Part shown: piece after piece, positions 27,482 through 37,661 of the stretch | Position numbering within the stretch: the stretch's first letter is position 1 | How the letters are laid out: each line of letters opens with the position of its first letter | From: Nannocystis exedens | GTDB taxonomy: Bacteria > Myxococcota_A > Polyangia > Nannocystales > Nannocystaceae | Assembly (NCBI RefSeq): GCF_002343915.1 | Contig: NZ_NETK01000001.1 | Span: 7,516,001-7,580,000 of the forward strand | DNA: 64,000 nucleotides | Direction of reading: 5' to 3' | Position numbers and translations under genes: made by a program | The notes under the pieces: generated by a model | The model's database searches: none | The model's input: the letters and a program-made list of their open reading frames with translations, nothing else | Told to the model about the DNA's origin: nothing

Positions 27482-28288
27482 TCAGCCGCCGGCGAAGCCG
27501 ACCTGGATCTCCGCGGGCTCGGCGGGCGCCTCGGCGCCGGCGCTCAGGGCCTTGGCGGCGCCCTGCTGCACGAGGGCCTGCGCGCCGAGGAGCTCGGCCG
27601 GGACCTTGACGGTCCAGCCGGCGCCGGTGGCGTCGGTCATGGTGACGTGCCAGGCGTACTCGCCGGGTGTCGGGGTGCCCTGATTGTTCCACCAGTACCA
27701 GAGGTACAGCGGGAAGTGACTGTGGCCGTCGACGGCAAAGGAGGGGGTGATGGCGTCGAGCGCCTGAATGTCGAATTCGACGTGCAGGCCGACCTCGGTG
27801 CCGTCGCGCCACAGGTCGGAGCTCAGGTGGATCGGGAAGACGTCGTGGGAGATGATCGGGCCGAACTTGTAGTCGGGCGAGGAGCCGAAGGCCTCGTGCC
27901 CGAACCGCGGGACGGCCATGAAGGTGGTGAACAGGCCGTTACCGCCGTTCACGTCGGCGGGGACGAACGGATCTTCCTCGTCGAAGCCGGCGTTGGCGAT
28001 GCCCTCCGCCATCTCGGCCCAGTAGGCATCGATGTGCTTGGCGCCGGGGCCGATGCCGAGGTCGGGGTGCGGGAGGTGATTGGGGGCCGGGAGCACGGCC
28101 GCGGTGGTCTGCCGCGCCTCGGCGTACTGGGTGGCCGAGGTGCCGACCGGGGCGGAGAAGCGGTGGAAGTCGACGAGCTGCCAGGTGGGCTCGCCGATCG
28201 GCTGCAGGTCGACGGCCGGCGAGTCGGGCGCGTCACAGGCGGGGGTGAACAGCATGAGCGCCAGCAGCGAGAGGGTGCGGTTCTTCAT
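27482..28288 (-). CDS. Lipoprotein of unknown function
   Basis: 268 residues from ATG 28288. Lipobox FTPAC puts the lipid on about Cys19. The mature region contains conserved-looking histidine clusters (PAPNHLPHPDLG; GHSHFPLYLWYWW; GPIISHDVFPIHLSS) and the phrase LHVEFDIQALDAI. The many His and Trp residues suggest metal or ligand binding in the envelope, but I know no family for it. Third-position GC is high, as in its neighbours. It stands alone, beyond it lies the mosaic region. Confidence 0.65.
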   Translation of the reverse strand: MKNRTLSLLALMLFTPACDAPDSPAVDLQPIGEPTWQLVDFHRFSAPVGTSATQYAEARQTTAAVLPAPNHLPHPDLGIGPGAKHIDAYWAEMAEGIANAGFDEEDPFVPADVNGGNGLFTTFMAVPRFGHEAFGSSPDYKFGPIISHDVFPIHLSSDLWRDGTEVGLHVEFDIQALDAITPSFAVDGHSHFPLYLWYWWNNQGTPTPGEYAWHVTMTDATGAGWTVKVPAELLGAQALVQQGAAKALSAGAEAPAEPAEIQVGFAGG

Positions 28289-28506
28289 GGCAAGTAGGTC
28301 CTGATAGGTCGAGGTGGCGAGACCCTCGCCTCGTCGGCGGGCCTCGCTCGAGTGGTGACGCCCACCCCTCGACCAATTTCTCGCGCTGAAAATTTTTGTC
28401 GGCGCTGGCGCAGGCCGCGGCGGACGAGTGATTCTGTCCGAAGAGCCAGGTCAACGTCGGCCGGTGCGCCACGGGCGCTCCTGGACTCCCCGGGCGCGAG
28501 GCGCGA

Positions 28507-29016
28507 TCACGCGGGTACGCGCGACAGCCAGCCGGCGAGGCCGCGGCCGATGGAGTGCGGGTGATCCTCTTGCACGAAGTGCAGGCCGCGGCCGAGCTCG
28601 ATGACCTCGAGCCGCGGCAGGTGGGCGCGGCACCACGCGGCCACGGCCGGCGGGACCAAGACGCCGGGTTCGACGGTGAAGAGCAGCTTGGGCAGGTCGG
28701 AGCGGCACAGAGCGTCGCGGTAGCGCTCGACGCGGGCGACGACGTCGGCGGGCTCGCCGACGATCGGCAGCTCGCGCGGCCAGGCGAGCACGGGCCCCCG
28801 CGCGGCGCGCTCGCGGAAGGGCGCCCGATAACGCTGCATCTCGGCCGGGGTGAGGCCGCGGACGACGGAGGCGTCGTCGCGATCGAGCAGCATGCGCCGG
28901 GCGATGGCGTGGATCGGGCCCTGGAGGCCGCGGACGATCGCCTCCACGGCGGCCGCGTCGCCGCTCGCGGCGAGGGTGACGGTCTCGGCGTCGATGTCGG
29001 GTGGTTTGCGCGTCAA
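28507..29016 (-). pseudogene. In-frame chimaera: ECF sigma factor N-terminus joined to haloalkane dehalogenase C-terminus
   Basis: The 169-residue open frame (TTG 29016) has two unrelated parts. Residues 1-50 read like the start of an ECF sigma factor (ETVTLAASGDAAAVEAIV then LQGPIHAIARRMLLDRDDA, region 2.1). From about residue 51 (bases 28866 down) it is the C-terminal third of a haloalkane dehalogenase: GLTPAEMQRYRAPF, WPRELPIVGEPADVV, KLLFTVEPGVL and the catalytic-histidine region GLHFVQEDHP. The dehalogenase part lacks its nucleophile Asp and the sigma part lacks the rest of region 2 and all of region 4. So it cannot work as either. A deletion between two genes is the simplest explanation. 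Confidence 0.75.
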
Positions 29017-29087
29017 GGTCGCGGCGGATCAGGCCATGTCCGAAATCTCGAAAACGCCAGTTTCTTGGAGATATCGGGGTTTTTTGG

Positions 29088-30258
29088 GGCTCTTCAGGGG
29101 TTGTGGTGGATACCGCTGACTCAGCGCGTGATCCCGGCAGGATAGAGGTCGAGGCCGCCGAGGTGGAAGTAGATCGCAGCTCGGAAGCGGTCGCGGTTAC
29201 GGAAGCCGCGGGCGACGTACTTGAGCTTCTGGATGACCGAGTTGAGGCCCTCGGCAGAGGCGTTGGTGATCCGTTCGGTGGCTGCATGGATGATGCCGCC
29301 GAGGTGATTTTTGACCATGCGCGCGGCGGCCTTCATCGGCTCCAGGCGAGAGCGGATAGCCCAATCGTACCACATGCCCCATTGGTCCCGCATGTTGCTC
29401 GGCGAGGTGTGCTCCCAGACCTCCATCGCCGCCTCCTTGAGCGCCCACGCGCGGGCCGTCCGCAGCGAGCTCGTCCGCAGCGCCTCGAAGTCGTCCCAGA
29501 CCTCCTTGCTCATCCGTTCGGGGTTGCGCAGCCAGAGGTACTTGGTGCCCTTGAGCCGGTTGTCGCCGAGGCCGTGGAGAGCGCGGTGTTCCTCGCGTCG
29601 CACGTGGTCGACGGCTTGACCGAGGCGCGCGGCGACGTGGTACTTGTCGAAGGCGATCTTCGCGTCGCCATCGGGGATGGCCTCGCGGACAGCTTGAATG
29701 TAGGGCTCGTGCATGTCCATGACGACCACGGAGACCGCAGCCCTCTCTGGGCGCGAAAAGCCGCTCAGGAAGCCCTTGAGGGCCCCCTTGCCGCGTCCGT
29801 CGGCGACGTGGATGACCCGCTTGCTGGCGGACTTCGGGTCATGCACGATCGTGACGTACTCGTGGCGCCGCTGGAAGGAGGTCTCGTCGACGGCGAGCAT
29901 CTCCGGCAGCGCGACCTCGCGGCGCTCGAGTCCGCGTTGTACTGCACGCTCCTGGACGCCGGCCACCTGATCCCACGAGAGCCCGAGGCGCTCCGCGACC
30001 ACTGCAATCGGCGCATCGCGGAGCCAGTCGATCACCAGCGCCTCGAACAGCGCGGTGAGCCGAGCGCTACCGTTCGCCCACGAGACGCGCATCGTGAGCG
30101 TACCGTGCTTCGGGCACGACGTCCGCGGTACGCCGGCTTCGATGATCGTCCGATACTGACACGTATCGAGGTGCCGCCATCGGCGAGTCCGCGTATCGTG
30201 ACGGGGAACAGCCTGGCCACACTCCGGGCACGTCGTCGGCACATCGGGGTCGTGCTCG
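29088..30258 (-). mobile_element. ISL3-family insertion sequence, copy 1, truncated at its right end
   Basis: Nearly identical to the complete copy at 38345-39683 over its 1171 bases (constant offset of 9257). The left inverted repeat GGCTCTTCAGGG begins at 29088. The copy stops at 30258, missing the last 168 bases, including the transposase start and the right inverted repeat. Confidence 0.9.
29121..30258 (-). pseudogene. ISL3-family transposase, truncated at the N-terminus
   Basis: Encodes the zinc-finger-like CPECG...CPKHG part, the helix-turn-helix, and the DDE core (LAVDETSF; VVVMDMHEPYIQAV; a late Glu in NSVIQKLK area) up to the same stop as copy 2. It lacks about the first 51 residues. 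It differs from copy 2 by only a few substitutions, for example WANG for WADG and VWEH for VWQH. The reading frame runs on without a stop into the FG-GAP protein upstream, which gives an accidental in-frame fusion. Confidence 0.9.
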
Positions 30259-31687
30259 GACGGCTGATTCGGGCCGGTCCGCAGCGGCACCAGCGCGCGC
30301 GGCGAGACGGCGGGCTCGAAGCGCGGACCTGCCGCGTACTGGCCGTCGTCGCCGCGGAAGAGCGCGCGCACGTGCGTGTCCTCGTGGATCACGATCTCGG
30401 AGCGCCCGTCGCCGGTCACGTCGGCGATCACCATCGCGGTCGCGCGCTCCTCGAGCTCGAACTGCGCGCGTCGCTCGAACCCTCGGTCCGCTCGCCCGTG
30501 GAACAGGTCCAGCGTGCCCTGGGCAGCGGCGGCGAAGTCGAGCAGGTGGTCGTCGTCGAGGTCGCCCGTCGCCAGCGCCACGTCGTTCTCGACGTACGCC
30601 GAGGCCGCGTCGCTGCGCCAGACCTCGAGCGCGGCCGCGCTGGGCTGCCACGTGTGTCGAGCCAGGTAGGAGCTCCCGCCGACCAACACGAGGTCGTCCC
30701 GGCCCGCCCCGACCCACCACGCTGGCTCGAGGAGCCCCCAGCCGATGTGCCCGAGCCACGCCGCGCCCTTCCCGAACCAGAGCCCGCGCGTGCACAGCAC
30801 GAAGATGTCGAGCGCGGCGCCCTCGAGCTCCCACACCGCGATCTCGGCGCTCGCCGCGGGACCCGTGAGCAGCTCGATCCCCCGACTCCCCCGCAGACGA
30901 TAAGCACGGACATCCCCGATCGTAGCGATCGCCAGGCGCTTGCCGGACACGGCGCAGCAGCCCATCGACCACGGCGCGACTTCATCGGTCACGGCGGCCG
31001 CGAGCGCCTGCATCTTCTGGATCGGCCAGACCGCGCGGTCGCGCAGGCTCGCTATCTCCGCCCGCGGGATCATTGTGAAAGCGCTCTGGTCGCGCAGCGC
31101 CGCCTCGCCGTTCCCGCCGAGCACGGCGAATGTGGTGCCCGCTCCGTCCTGCCACCAGGCGTCCCGCGGCTCGTCGCTGTCCTCGGCGCGCGCCGCCCCG
31201 GACACGGAGCCGGAGTGCGGCCGCCCGCCCCGGTCCGTCGCCGGCGCCTGGACCTCATCGTCGTCATCCTCGTCGTCGTCGTCGCCGTCGTCGTCGTCCT
31301 CGTCCACGTCGACAGCAGCGCCGTCGTCCTCGCCCTCCTCGGCCCCCCCGACCTCGACGCGCCACCGGGCCTCGTCGTCGTCGTCGCCGAGGTCGAACGC
31401 CGCCTGCAACGCCGCGAGCAGCGTCCAACTGCCCGGGTCCGGGCGCGCGGCGACCCGGCGGACCTTCCCGCTGCGGTACTGCCAGCCCCAGACGAGCCCC
31501 CGCCGCAGCGCCGCGCGAGCGCCGGGCCGGCCGCGTCGAAGCCGTCGTACCGGTCGCCCTTGAACGAGAAGCGGACGACCCACGGGAGGTCCGCCGGGGT
31601 CTCGTCACCGCGGAACCCCGCCTGCCGGAGCTCGTCCCAGTCGGCCGCACTCGTCCGCTCGACCTCGAAGGCGATCGGGCGGGTCAC
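30259..31687 (-). pseudogene. FG-GAP / integrin-like repeat protein, frameshifted and cut by the ISL3 copy
   Basis: Begins at GTG 31687 with RPIAFEVERTSAADWDELRQ; the frame changes near 31500, then a long Asp/Glu-rich stretch (31260-31400) follows and the body has calcium-type repeats such as ATGDLDDDHLLDFAAAA and VIADVTGDGRSEIVIHED. It ends at base 30259, where the truncated IS begins, so its own C-terminus is lost. Such repeats form beta-propellers in secreted or surface proteins. Dead by two lesions. Confidence 0.6.
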
Positions 31688-32293
31688 GAGTCGGCTCGAG
31701 CTCTTCTTCGAGCACCGGCCGGGTCCGGCAGAACACCTTGGTCTCGATCGACATCCGCGCAGGTACACGCATGTCGGCGAAACCAGCACGCGCAGCCGGT
31801 CAGCGAGCGCCGAGCAGCCGCTCCCCCACCGTCCCGACGAACCGCGGGTCGATCACCTCGCGCAGGAACCGCCGCCACAGCGCGACGTCGCGGGTCAACA
31901 GCTGCTCGACATACGCCCCTGTGAACCCGTAGATCCCCGCGAATCCGTCGATCCCGAACGAAGCGGTGCGCCGGGGACGGCCGGGAGCAGGCGCTCGAGG
32001 TTGGCGGGGTCGCGGGGCACTCGCGCTGGCAGTCGGTGCCCGGGGCGCACGCGTCCGGCTTCTGCGCGGCAAAGAAGAGCGCTCCGGGCCAGGTGTGTGA
32101 TGCTCGCGCCCTGCGCTCGGGCTTGACAGAGCTCGCTGGTGGATGTCCCCTCTCGGCACCCCGACATGCCGGCTCGATGGCTCCCTCTTCCCCGCACCCG
32201 TCACCCCCGCGAGCGGCTCCGTAGGGCCACGGACCCGCGAACCTCTCGCCTATCCCACGTGTTCGCCGGCCTTCGCGCGGGCCAGGTCGCCGC
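31688..32293. other. Gap with a possible protein-end relic, no intact gene
   Basis: A minus-strand stretch of about 50 residues reading up to ERLLGAR at 31800 (with YVEQLLTRDVALWRRFLREV) looks like the end of a lost protein. Two further protein-like bits in other frames follow up to 32050. Nothing recognisable on either strand beyond that. Confidence 0.35.
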
Positions 32294-32950
32294 ATGACCC
32301 CCTGGCTCCTTCGAAAGCTGGCCCTCTGTCACGCCATGGCCCTCGCCACGCTCGCGCTGGGCCTCGTCGCGTGCGCGTCGCAACGTCCGCCGGACCCGCC
32401 GCCGCTTGTGGAGGCTCGCATTGCCCTGCAATTCGAGGCCGTCGTTCGCGTCGCCGAGCCCCAGTCGGGGGACGGGGAGCCGTTCCGCGGCGCCTTCGTC
32501 GAGCAGGACGACGGCACGCGATGGGTCGTTACCTCTCGGGCCGACTCACCCTTTCACGAACTCCGCGACCGCCGCGTGACGGTGGAAGGCACGCCGTACA
32601 AGCCTCCGGGTCAGACCACCGCGATGAAGCATCTGCGCGTGACCGTGATGAAGTTGGTCGAGGTTGGCGCCGACAACCTCCTCGAGAGTCCGTCGCTCGT
32701 CGAGATCCACGGTGAAGAGACGCTCTCCGGGCGCTTCGAGATGTTCACGTACCCCGAGGGCACCAAGCTCGCCGGCGAGAAGATGCTCGTATTCGTCGAC
32801 GAGCGCGGCACCTCCTACCGTCTCGCGCGCGTCAGCAGGACGGCCCGTCGCGGAAAGGTCGTGACGGTCACGGGTCACCGCGTCGAGCCGACGCCCTTCA
32901 TCGCACGGCCCGGCGGACCGTACCTCTGGATCGTCGACATCCGCCGATGA
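32294..32950 (+). CDS. Lipoprotein of unknown function
   Basis: 218 residues from ATG 32294. A typical lipoprotein signal with lipobox GLVAC (about Cys27). The mature protein is mostly strand with charged turns, for example RGAFVEQDDGTRWVVTSRAD and EGTKLAGEKMLVFVDERG, and ends in YLWIVDIRR. The pattern resembles small beta-barrel or OB-like periplasmic proteins, but I do not recognise a family. It is intact within the mosaic region, so it may be an old resident gene. Confidence 0.7.
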   Translation: MTPWLLRKLALCHAMALATLALGLVACASQRPPDPPPLVEARIALQFEAVVRVAEPQSGDGEPFRGAFVEQDDGTRWVVTSRADSPFHELRDRRVTVEGTPYKPPGQTTAMKHLRVTVMKLVEVGADNLLESPSLVEIHGEETLSGRFEMFTYPEGTKLAGEKMLVFVDERGTSYRLARVSRTARRGKVVTVTGHRVEPTPFIARPGGPYLWIVDIRR

Positions 32951-33188
32951 GCAGGCGGAGCCCGCCGGACGCGGCGGGACCTGGGAGCCGGGCATCGAGC
33001 GGCGGACGGGCCCCGGGCACAAACACCGGCGCGAGGTCCTTCAGCGCCGCGCACGCAGCGGCAACGACACGCACGCGCCGCAAGATCGGCGTGACGCCAC
33101 ACGTCGCCATGAACACCGGTCGCAGCGGCGGCTCGGCGATCGATGGACGTACCCTTGGCACGAGGGCTATCGCACGTCGCTGTCTCTC

Positions 33189-33720
33189 CTAATTCGGGAC
33201 AGACCGGCGCGAGCCCGGTCGAGCGACGATCAGGACAGGCCCGCGCTGCTCCTGAGAGGTCGCATACGCGACCCCGGATCGCAAATTCGCCCGCGTAACA
33301 ATGTTTCCGAGGTCGATGTTGAGCCCGACGAGGGTCGTGGCGACCTCCGGGCGCATACCGGTCAGCACGACCTCCGCTCCGAGCAGCTGGACGGCTCGCG
33401 CGGCGTTCACCAGCACCGCGGCGACGTGCGAGTCGATCGTGCTGACGCCGGTGATGTCGAGAGTCGCCACCTGCGCGCGGTTCTGCGCCGGGCCGCACAG
33501 CAGCGTCGACAGCATTTGATCGGCGCGCTTGGCGTCGATGGCGCCGACCAGCGGCAACACCACGACCCGGTCGTTGATCGGGATCATCGGCGTCGAGAGG
33601 TCCATCAACCGCTGCGACTGCTCGGCGAGCTGGTTCTCGGCCAGCCGGCGCTCAATGATGTCGATCTCCATCCCGACCATGCGCGTGGGCTTGCCGCTGG
33701 CGACATCAACCAGCGGACGC
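33189..33720 (-). pseudogene. STAS-domain protein of the RsbR type, 5'-truncated
   Basis: The C-terminal 170 or so residues are a clear STAS domain: TPMIPINDRVVVLPLVGAID, the Thr/Ser-containing LDITGVSTIDSHVA loop at the phosphorylation site, and LLGAEVVLTGMRPEVATTLV. It is preceded by a PAC-like linker (SGKPTRMVGMEIDIIERR) that normally follows a PAS domain. Upstream of about 33720 the similarity ends and an IS66-type relic begins on the other strand. So the sensor half is lost. In the family the STAS domain is part of a stress-signalling stressosome. Confidence 0.7.
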
Positions 33721-33920
33721 TGACGTGGTGGAAGTCGAAGCTGGCGAGCACGGACGCGACGGGGCCAGCGCCGGCGAGCTTCGTCGAGGTGACCGAGCAA
33801 CTCGCGGCGCCGGCTGCCGACGCCGGCGTGATCGAGCTCGTCGTCGGCCGCGTGCAAGCTGGGTCGGAGTCGTTTTCGCATGGTCAGCTCTTCACTGCAT
33901 CGACAACCCGGCGCAGATAG
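33705..33920 (+). pseudogene. IS66-family accessory protein TnpA, fragment
   Basis: About 70 plus-strand residues read NQRTLTWWKSKLAS, FVEVTEQLAAPAAD and VIELVVGR, the pattern of the small IS66 accessory protein (helical start with WWK, then FVEV and ELVV). No IS66 transposase or TnpB is near. It abuts the truncated STAS gene, so the IS probably arrived there and was then mostly deleted. Confidence 0.5.
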
Positions 33921-34628
33921 CGAGCGCACGTCTGCTCCGTGCGCCGCCGCGCCAGGCCGCCTCTCGGCAGCAGCGTTACGACAGGCGACGAGGTCACGAT
34001 TCCGACTCGGAGCCGTCTTGATCGCCATGTGAAGCTCGCGTCGGCGGCAGGTCGTACGCAGTTCGTCCTACGGCGCGGGCATTGCGGCCATTCACCCGGA
34101 CATGTGCCGACGAATATGCAGCCCTGGCCGTCGAGCGCACCCCGACTCACCCAACTGCCTGTGGTTCCCCAGCAGGGGATCGTTCGCACTGAGGTCCACA
34201 TGGCTTGTCCTGGGAGCGTCCCGTCCGAGCACATCACTGTGATCGAGGATGAGATTCCATGGAGACCCGTGGCGGATCCGCGAGGGCACCGTCATTGGCA
34301 TGATCTGGCGCGGGTCAGTCCGCGCCGGCGCGCGCGAACGACTGCATCTCCTCTGGGGGACACGAGCTCCAGGGCACGCACCATCGAGCGTGTCGTCGTC
34401 GTCGAGCTCGGGCTGCCGGTCCTCGATCCGCGCGCGCACGCTGAGCTGCCCCGGCGCGCGCCTCGCCGCATGTCGCTCGGGCCATGTCCTCGACCCGCAT
34501 CGCCTGTGATTCGCCGACAGGTGGTTGGATGCGCGCTTTCCACATTCGAAGATACCTGCATCCATCTTCACGAAATGAGTACTCTGACTCGTCGGTGGTC
34601 GCCGGCGGGCTTGTGATAAAAGTCAGGA
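33921..34628. other. Gap without a recognisable gene
   Basis: Open frames on both strands lack the codon bias of the neighbours and contain no known motif. Base composition is somewhat lower in GC than the flanks. The last 60 bases before 34629 are AT-rich and may hold the lipoprotein promoter. Confidence 0.45.
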
Positions 34629-35630
34629 ATGCTCTCCCGCCTGCAACTCTCCTTGCTTTCCTCGTTGATCCTCGTCGTGGCCGCGTGCGGCGACGACGGC
34701 AACACCTCGGCATCGGGCTCGACAACGACCTCGACCGACACGTCGACGACCACCGACGACACGACGACGACCACGACGACGGACACGCCGACGACCTCGA
34801 CGCCGACGACCTCGACCACGACGACGTCGACCACGACGACGGACACGCCGACGACGACCGACCCGGCGACGAGCACTACCACGGGAGTGATGCCGGGCGA
34901 CTGCCAGGCCCCGGCCGACGACGCCGACGAGGATGGCGACACGATCGCCAACAAGGACGACAACTGCCGCTGCGCCGCCAACCCGAACCAGCTCGACTTC
35001 GACGGCAACAGCGTCGGCAACGTGTGTGACGCGCCTCTCTCCTTCACCATCGCCGACGGCACGCCGCCCGAGTTCAACCAGCTCGATTCAACGGCGAGCG
35101 CGAAGATGGGGATCGGGTGCGAGTTCCCGGTCAGTCTGATCGCTACGGGAGGCGATGTTCAGGTCATGCTCGACGACGAGGGCACTGCCAAGATCTTCGC
35201 CGCGCAGCTCACCTTCGCCGATACTCCCGAGCTCACCTGCGAGATCCCCCTCGTCCTCACCGTCAAGCTCGTCATCCAGGACCTCGTGCTCACGGGGCTC
35301 GACGCATTCATGGCCGGCTTCCCGTTCACGATCCCCGATCATGAGTCCGGGGCCGTATCTGGTATGATGGACATGATCCACAACATCATCGTCAACGGCG
35401 TCATCAACGTCACCGAGTCGTCGAACGAGGAGCTGGCGCCGACCGGGGAGTCGCCGCTGATGGACGTTCCGGGTTCGTTCCCGGCCGGGATGGTCACGGT
35501 GGCCAACGCGGGCGAGCAGATCACTATCGACTTCAACAACGCCGATCACATCGTCTTCCAGCAGACAACCATGGACGGCCTGGAGATCACGCTGACCGGT
35601 CTCACGGGCAAGCTCCGTCTGCGCAAGTGA
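34629..35630 (+). CDS. Lipoprotein with Thr-rich linker and a thrombospondin-3-like calcium repeat
   Basis: 333 residues from ATG 34629. Lipobox VVAAC (Cys20). Residues 30-88 are a Thr/Ser/Asp linker made of TTT and PTTST units; the DNA is a run of ACG/ACC codons. Next is DADEDGDTIANKDDNC...CD, a thrombospondin type 3-like calcium loop. The remaining 200 residues are strand-rich, without known motifs. The linker would hold the C-terminal domain away from the outer membrane. Intact and likely expressed. Confidence 0.75.
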   Translation: MLSRLQLSLLSSLILVVAACGDDGNTSASGSTTTSTDTSTTTDDTTTTTTTDTPTTSTPTTSTTTTSTTTTDTPTTTDPATSTTTGVMPGDCQAPADDADEDGDTIANKDDNCRCAANPNQLDFDGNSVGNVCDAPLSFTIADGTPPEFNQLDSTASAKMGIGCEFPVSLIATGGDVQVMLDDEGTAKIFAAQLTFADTPELTCEIPLVLTVKLVIQDLVLTGLDAFMAGFPFTIPDHESGAVSGMMDMIHNIIVNGVINVTESSNEELAPTGESPLMDVPGSFPAGMVTVANAGEQITIDFNNADHIVFQQTTMDGLEITLTGLTGKLRLRK

Positions 35631-35643
35631 CGGGTTCCCGCGA

Positions 35644-35787
35644 GCACGCGGCGTCGACTTCGTCTCCACGCACACGGAGGCCGCGAACGTCAGCGTGATC
35701 GAGCTGAACCGAAAGCTCGGCTACCGCGAGGTGCGCCGCGGCCCGACCGGCGACGCCGTGGAGCGTGTGAGCATGGTGAAGGTGCTC
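35644..35787 (+). pseudogene. GNAT acetyltransferase C-terminal fragment
   Basis: From base 35650 the plus strand reads VDFVSTHTEAANVSVIELNR then KLGYREVRRGP, the classical end of a GNAT N-acetyltransferase (N-x-xSIxLNxKLGF region that closes over acetyl-CoA). Similarity ends about 35787 and there is no N-terminus. Confidence 0.6.
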
Positions 35788-35789
35788 TG

Positions 35790-35988
35790 GCCGCACGGCC
35801 TCACCACCGCGAATAGACTCATCTACCGGCCCGAGTTCGACGCCGACTGCACCGAGGGCGACGACGCGCAGAACCTCGCCGTGGACGGGGATGTCGCCCT
35901 CGACGACCCACACGTCGTCACGCAGCGGGTGGAGCGCCGCCGAGCGGCGGAACTCCTCCCAGGCGGAGAGGGGGATGTGAGGCCGCAC
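35790..35988 (-). pseudogene. Possible N-terminal fragment of an unknown gene
   Basis: From ATG 35988 the minus strand reads IPLSAWEEFRRSAALHPLRD and DVWVVEGDIPVHGE, resembling the N-terminus of metallo-beta-lactamase-like or DUF4336 proteins. It breaks off where the GNAT fragment starts. Weak. Confidence 0.3.
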
Positions 35989-36589
35989 GGGCGTCGGCGG
36001 CGCGGGAGCGCGAGGAGGGCGGCGCCACCCTACGAGCGGCTGGCCAGCGGCGACTTCCGTCGACCTGGACGACGATGGCGAGCCGGAGATCGTGCTGCGG
36101 AGGGCCGGGCATCTGGCGATCTTGCAGCCCCGATCGCTCGCCTGGCGGTGACGCGGAGCAGACGCGATGTCGCCGACCCGATCCCGCGATGCCGATGAAG
36201 ATCAGGCGCTCGGGGTCGCAGGACTGCATCTCTACGACGAAAGCCTCGCGCATGCCCGAAATCTCGGCAGTGCATCGGAGCCGTGGATCCGGACGTTCGG
36301 CAGCCGGCCTTTCAGCGGCCGGCTTGTCTGTGAGGGCGAGCGAGTGGGCGTGGGCGGGCGCTGGGCGGGCGCCCACGCACATGTTTGTGGGGAATCCCGG
36401 GAGGTACGAGCAGAAGTTTGTTGGATCGCAACGGGGCACGTCGATCTTCACTCTTGAGCGTCGCGCCGGCCGGTCGTCGCCTGACGAGGGGCCTGGCGGA
36501 ACTGCTTCGCGGTCAAGGTCACCTCGCCGCGTCGCCTCACGTTCTTCGCGAGTGACGCCGGGGAGTCGAGCCGTGTCCTATGAACAATC
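35989..36589. other. Gap upstream of the aquaporin gene
   Basis: No convincing gene. It has a 7-base inverted repeat AGCCGGC/GCCGGCT (36302-36308 with 36318-36324) and a CCCAC/GTGGG hairpin near 36372-36391. Confidence 0.4.
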
Positions 36590-37222
36590 ATGAAGAACTA
36601 CGTCACCGAGTTCACCGGCACCTTCCTGTTCGTCTTCAGCATCGCCCTGGCGGTCGCACACGCCGGCGCCCTGGCCCCGCTCGTCATCGGCGCGGCACTG
36701 ATGTGCATGGTCTACATGGGCGGCCACATCTCCGGCGGTCACTACAACCCCGCGGTAACTTTGGCGATCTTCCTGCGCGGAAAGCTCGCGCCGCCGGCAG
36801 CGCTCGGGTACGTCGGCTCACAGCTCGCCGGGGCCACGTTCGCCGCCGCGCTGGCCCCGGTCGTGACGCAGCAAGTGTTCCTGGTCGCGCCCGGCAACGT
36901 CGGCCACACGCCCGCCCTGCTGGTCGAGACGATCTTCACGTTCACCCTGGTCCTCGTGGTCCTCAACGTCGCGACCGACGACGCCGTCGCGAAAAACTCG
37001 TTCTACGGCCTAGCGATCGGCTTCACGATCGTGGTCGCCGCGTTCGCCGGCGGCTCGATCTCGGGCGGCGCGTTCAACCCGGCCGTCGGCCTCGGTTCAG
37101 CCCTGGCCGCGATGGGCAGCAAGTCGGTCGGCCACGCGTGGCTCTACCTCGTCGGACCGCTGGGCGGCGCGCTGCTGGCGACGTTCGTCTATCACCTCCA
37201 GCACCCACGCACGAACGCCTGA
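36590..37222 (+). CDS. Aquaporin (MIP family)
   Basis: 210 residues from ATG 36590. Six hydrophobic segments and the two half-helices with NPA boxes at 53-55 (HYNPAVT) and 163-165 (AFNPAVG), the hallmark of aquaporins. The N-terminal part (YVTEFTGTFLFVFSIAL) matches the AqpZ-like group; the second box is followed by GLGSAL with no Asp, which fits a water channel better than a glycerol facilitator. Inner membrane. It is intact and sits alone in the mosaic. Confidence 0.92.
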   Translation: MKNYVTEFTGTFLFVFSIALAVAHAGALAPLVIGAALMCMVYMGGHISGGHYNPAVTLAIFLRGKLAPPAALGYVGSQLAGATFAAALAPVVTQQVFLVAPGNVGHTPALLVETIFTFTLVLVVLNVATDDAVAKNSFYGLAIGFTIVVAAFAGGSISGGAFNPAVGLGSALAAMGSKSVGHAWLYLVGPLGGALLATFVYHLQHPRTNA

Positions 37223-37661
37223 GCGCCGCCAGCGCCCCCGTGTTCATTGCGCGAATGCGGGGTGACAGGTACGTCGGTGCTGACAGTATCGGCGAAGATC
37301 GCTGCGCCTTTCGGCCCGCGTCGTCGCCCCGATGTCGCGTGAACCCGTGACGACCGGGCCCGATAACGCCGCTCTGGTCGGGAGGCCACCTGGCGCGCGC
37401 CGCGTGTACCTCGTGCGGGTCCTCGCGCCGCGGCGGTGCTCCTGACTCACCCGTCCGCGGCCAGCCCTTCCACGGCCCGGCCGACGGACGACGTTGTCCA
37501 AGTCGGGACCGGCTGGTACGTGGCTGGCGCGTCGATCCCGGAGCCGCCGATCGCCCTCGCGCTGGTGATCGTCGGGGCCTCGGCATGCGGGCCTGGGACC
37601 GTCGCCGCCAGCGCGCCGGCCGATGGGGGAGGCGACAGAGCCGCGGACGGACTCGAGAGAA
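37223..37661. other. Gap between aquaporin and IS630-family element
   Basis: No intact gene seen. Several open frames on both strands lack motifs and codon bias. The right edge is the CTAG target of the IS630-family element. Confidence 0.45.

Noticed and set aside
33181..33210. TGTCTC and GGGACAGA near 33182-33203 as a repeat unit
   Set aside because: The spacing is 13 bases instead of six and it overlaps the stop of the STAS gene. It may be a weak terminator.
34720..34880. ACGACG-rich tandem sequence as a structural repeat
   Set aside because: It is the Thr-rich linker of the lipoprotein at 34629. The repetition reflects protein composition.
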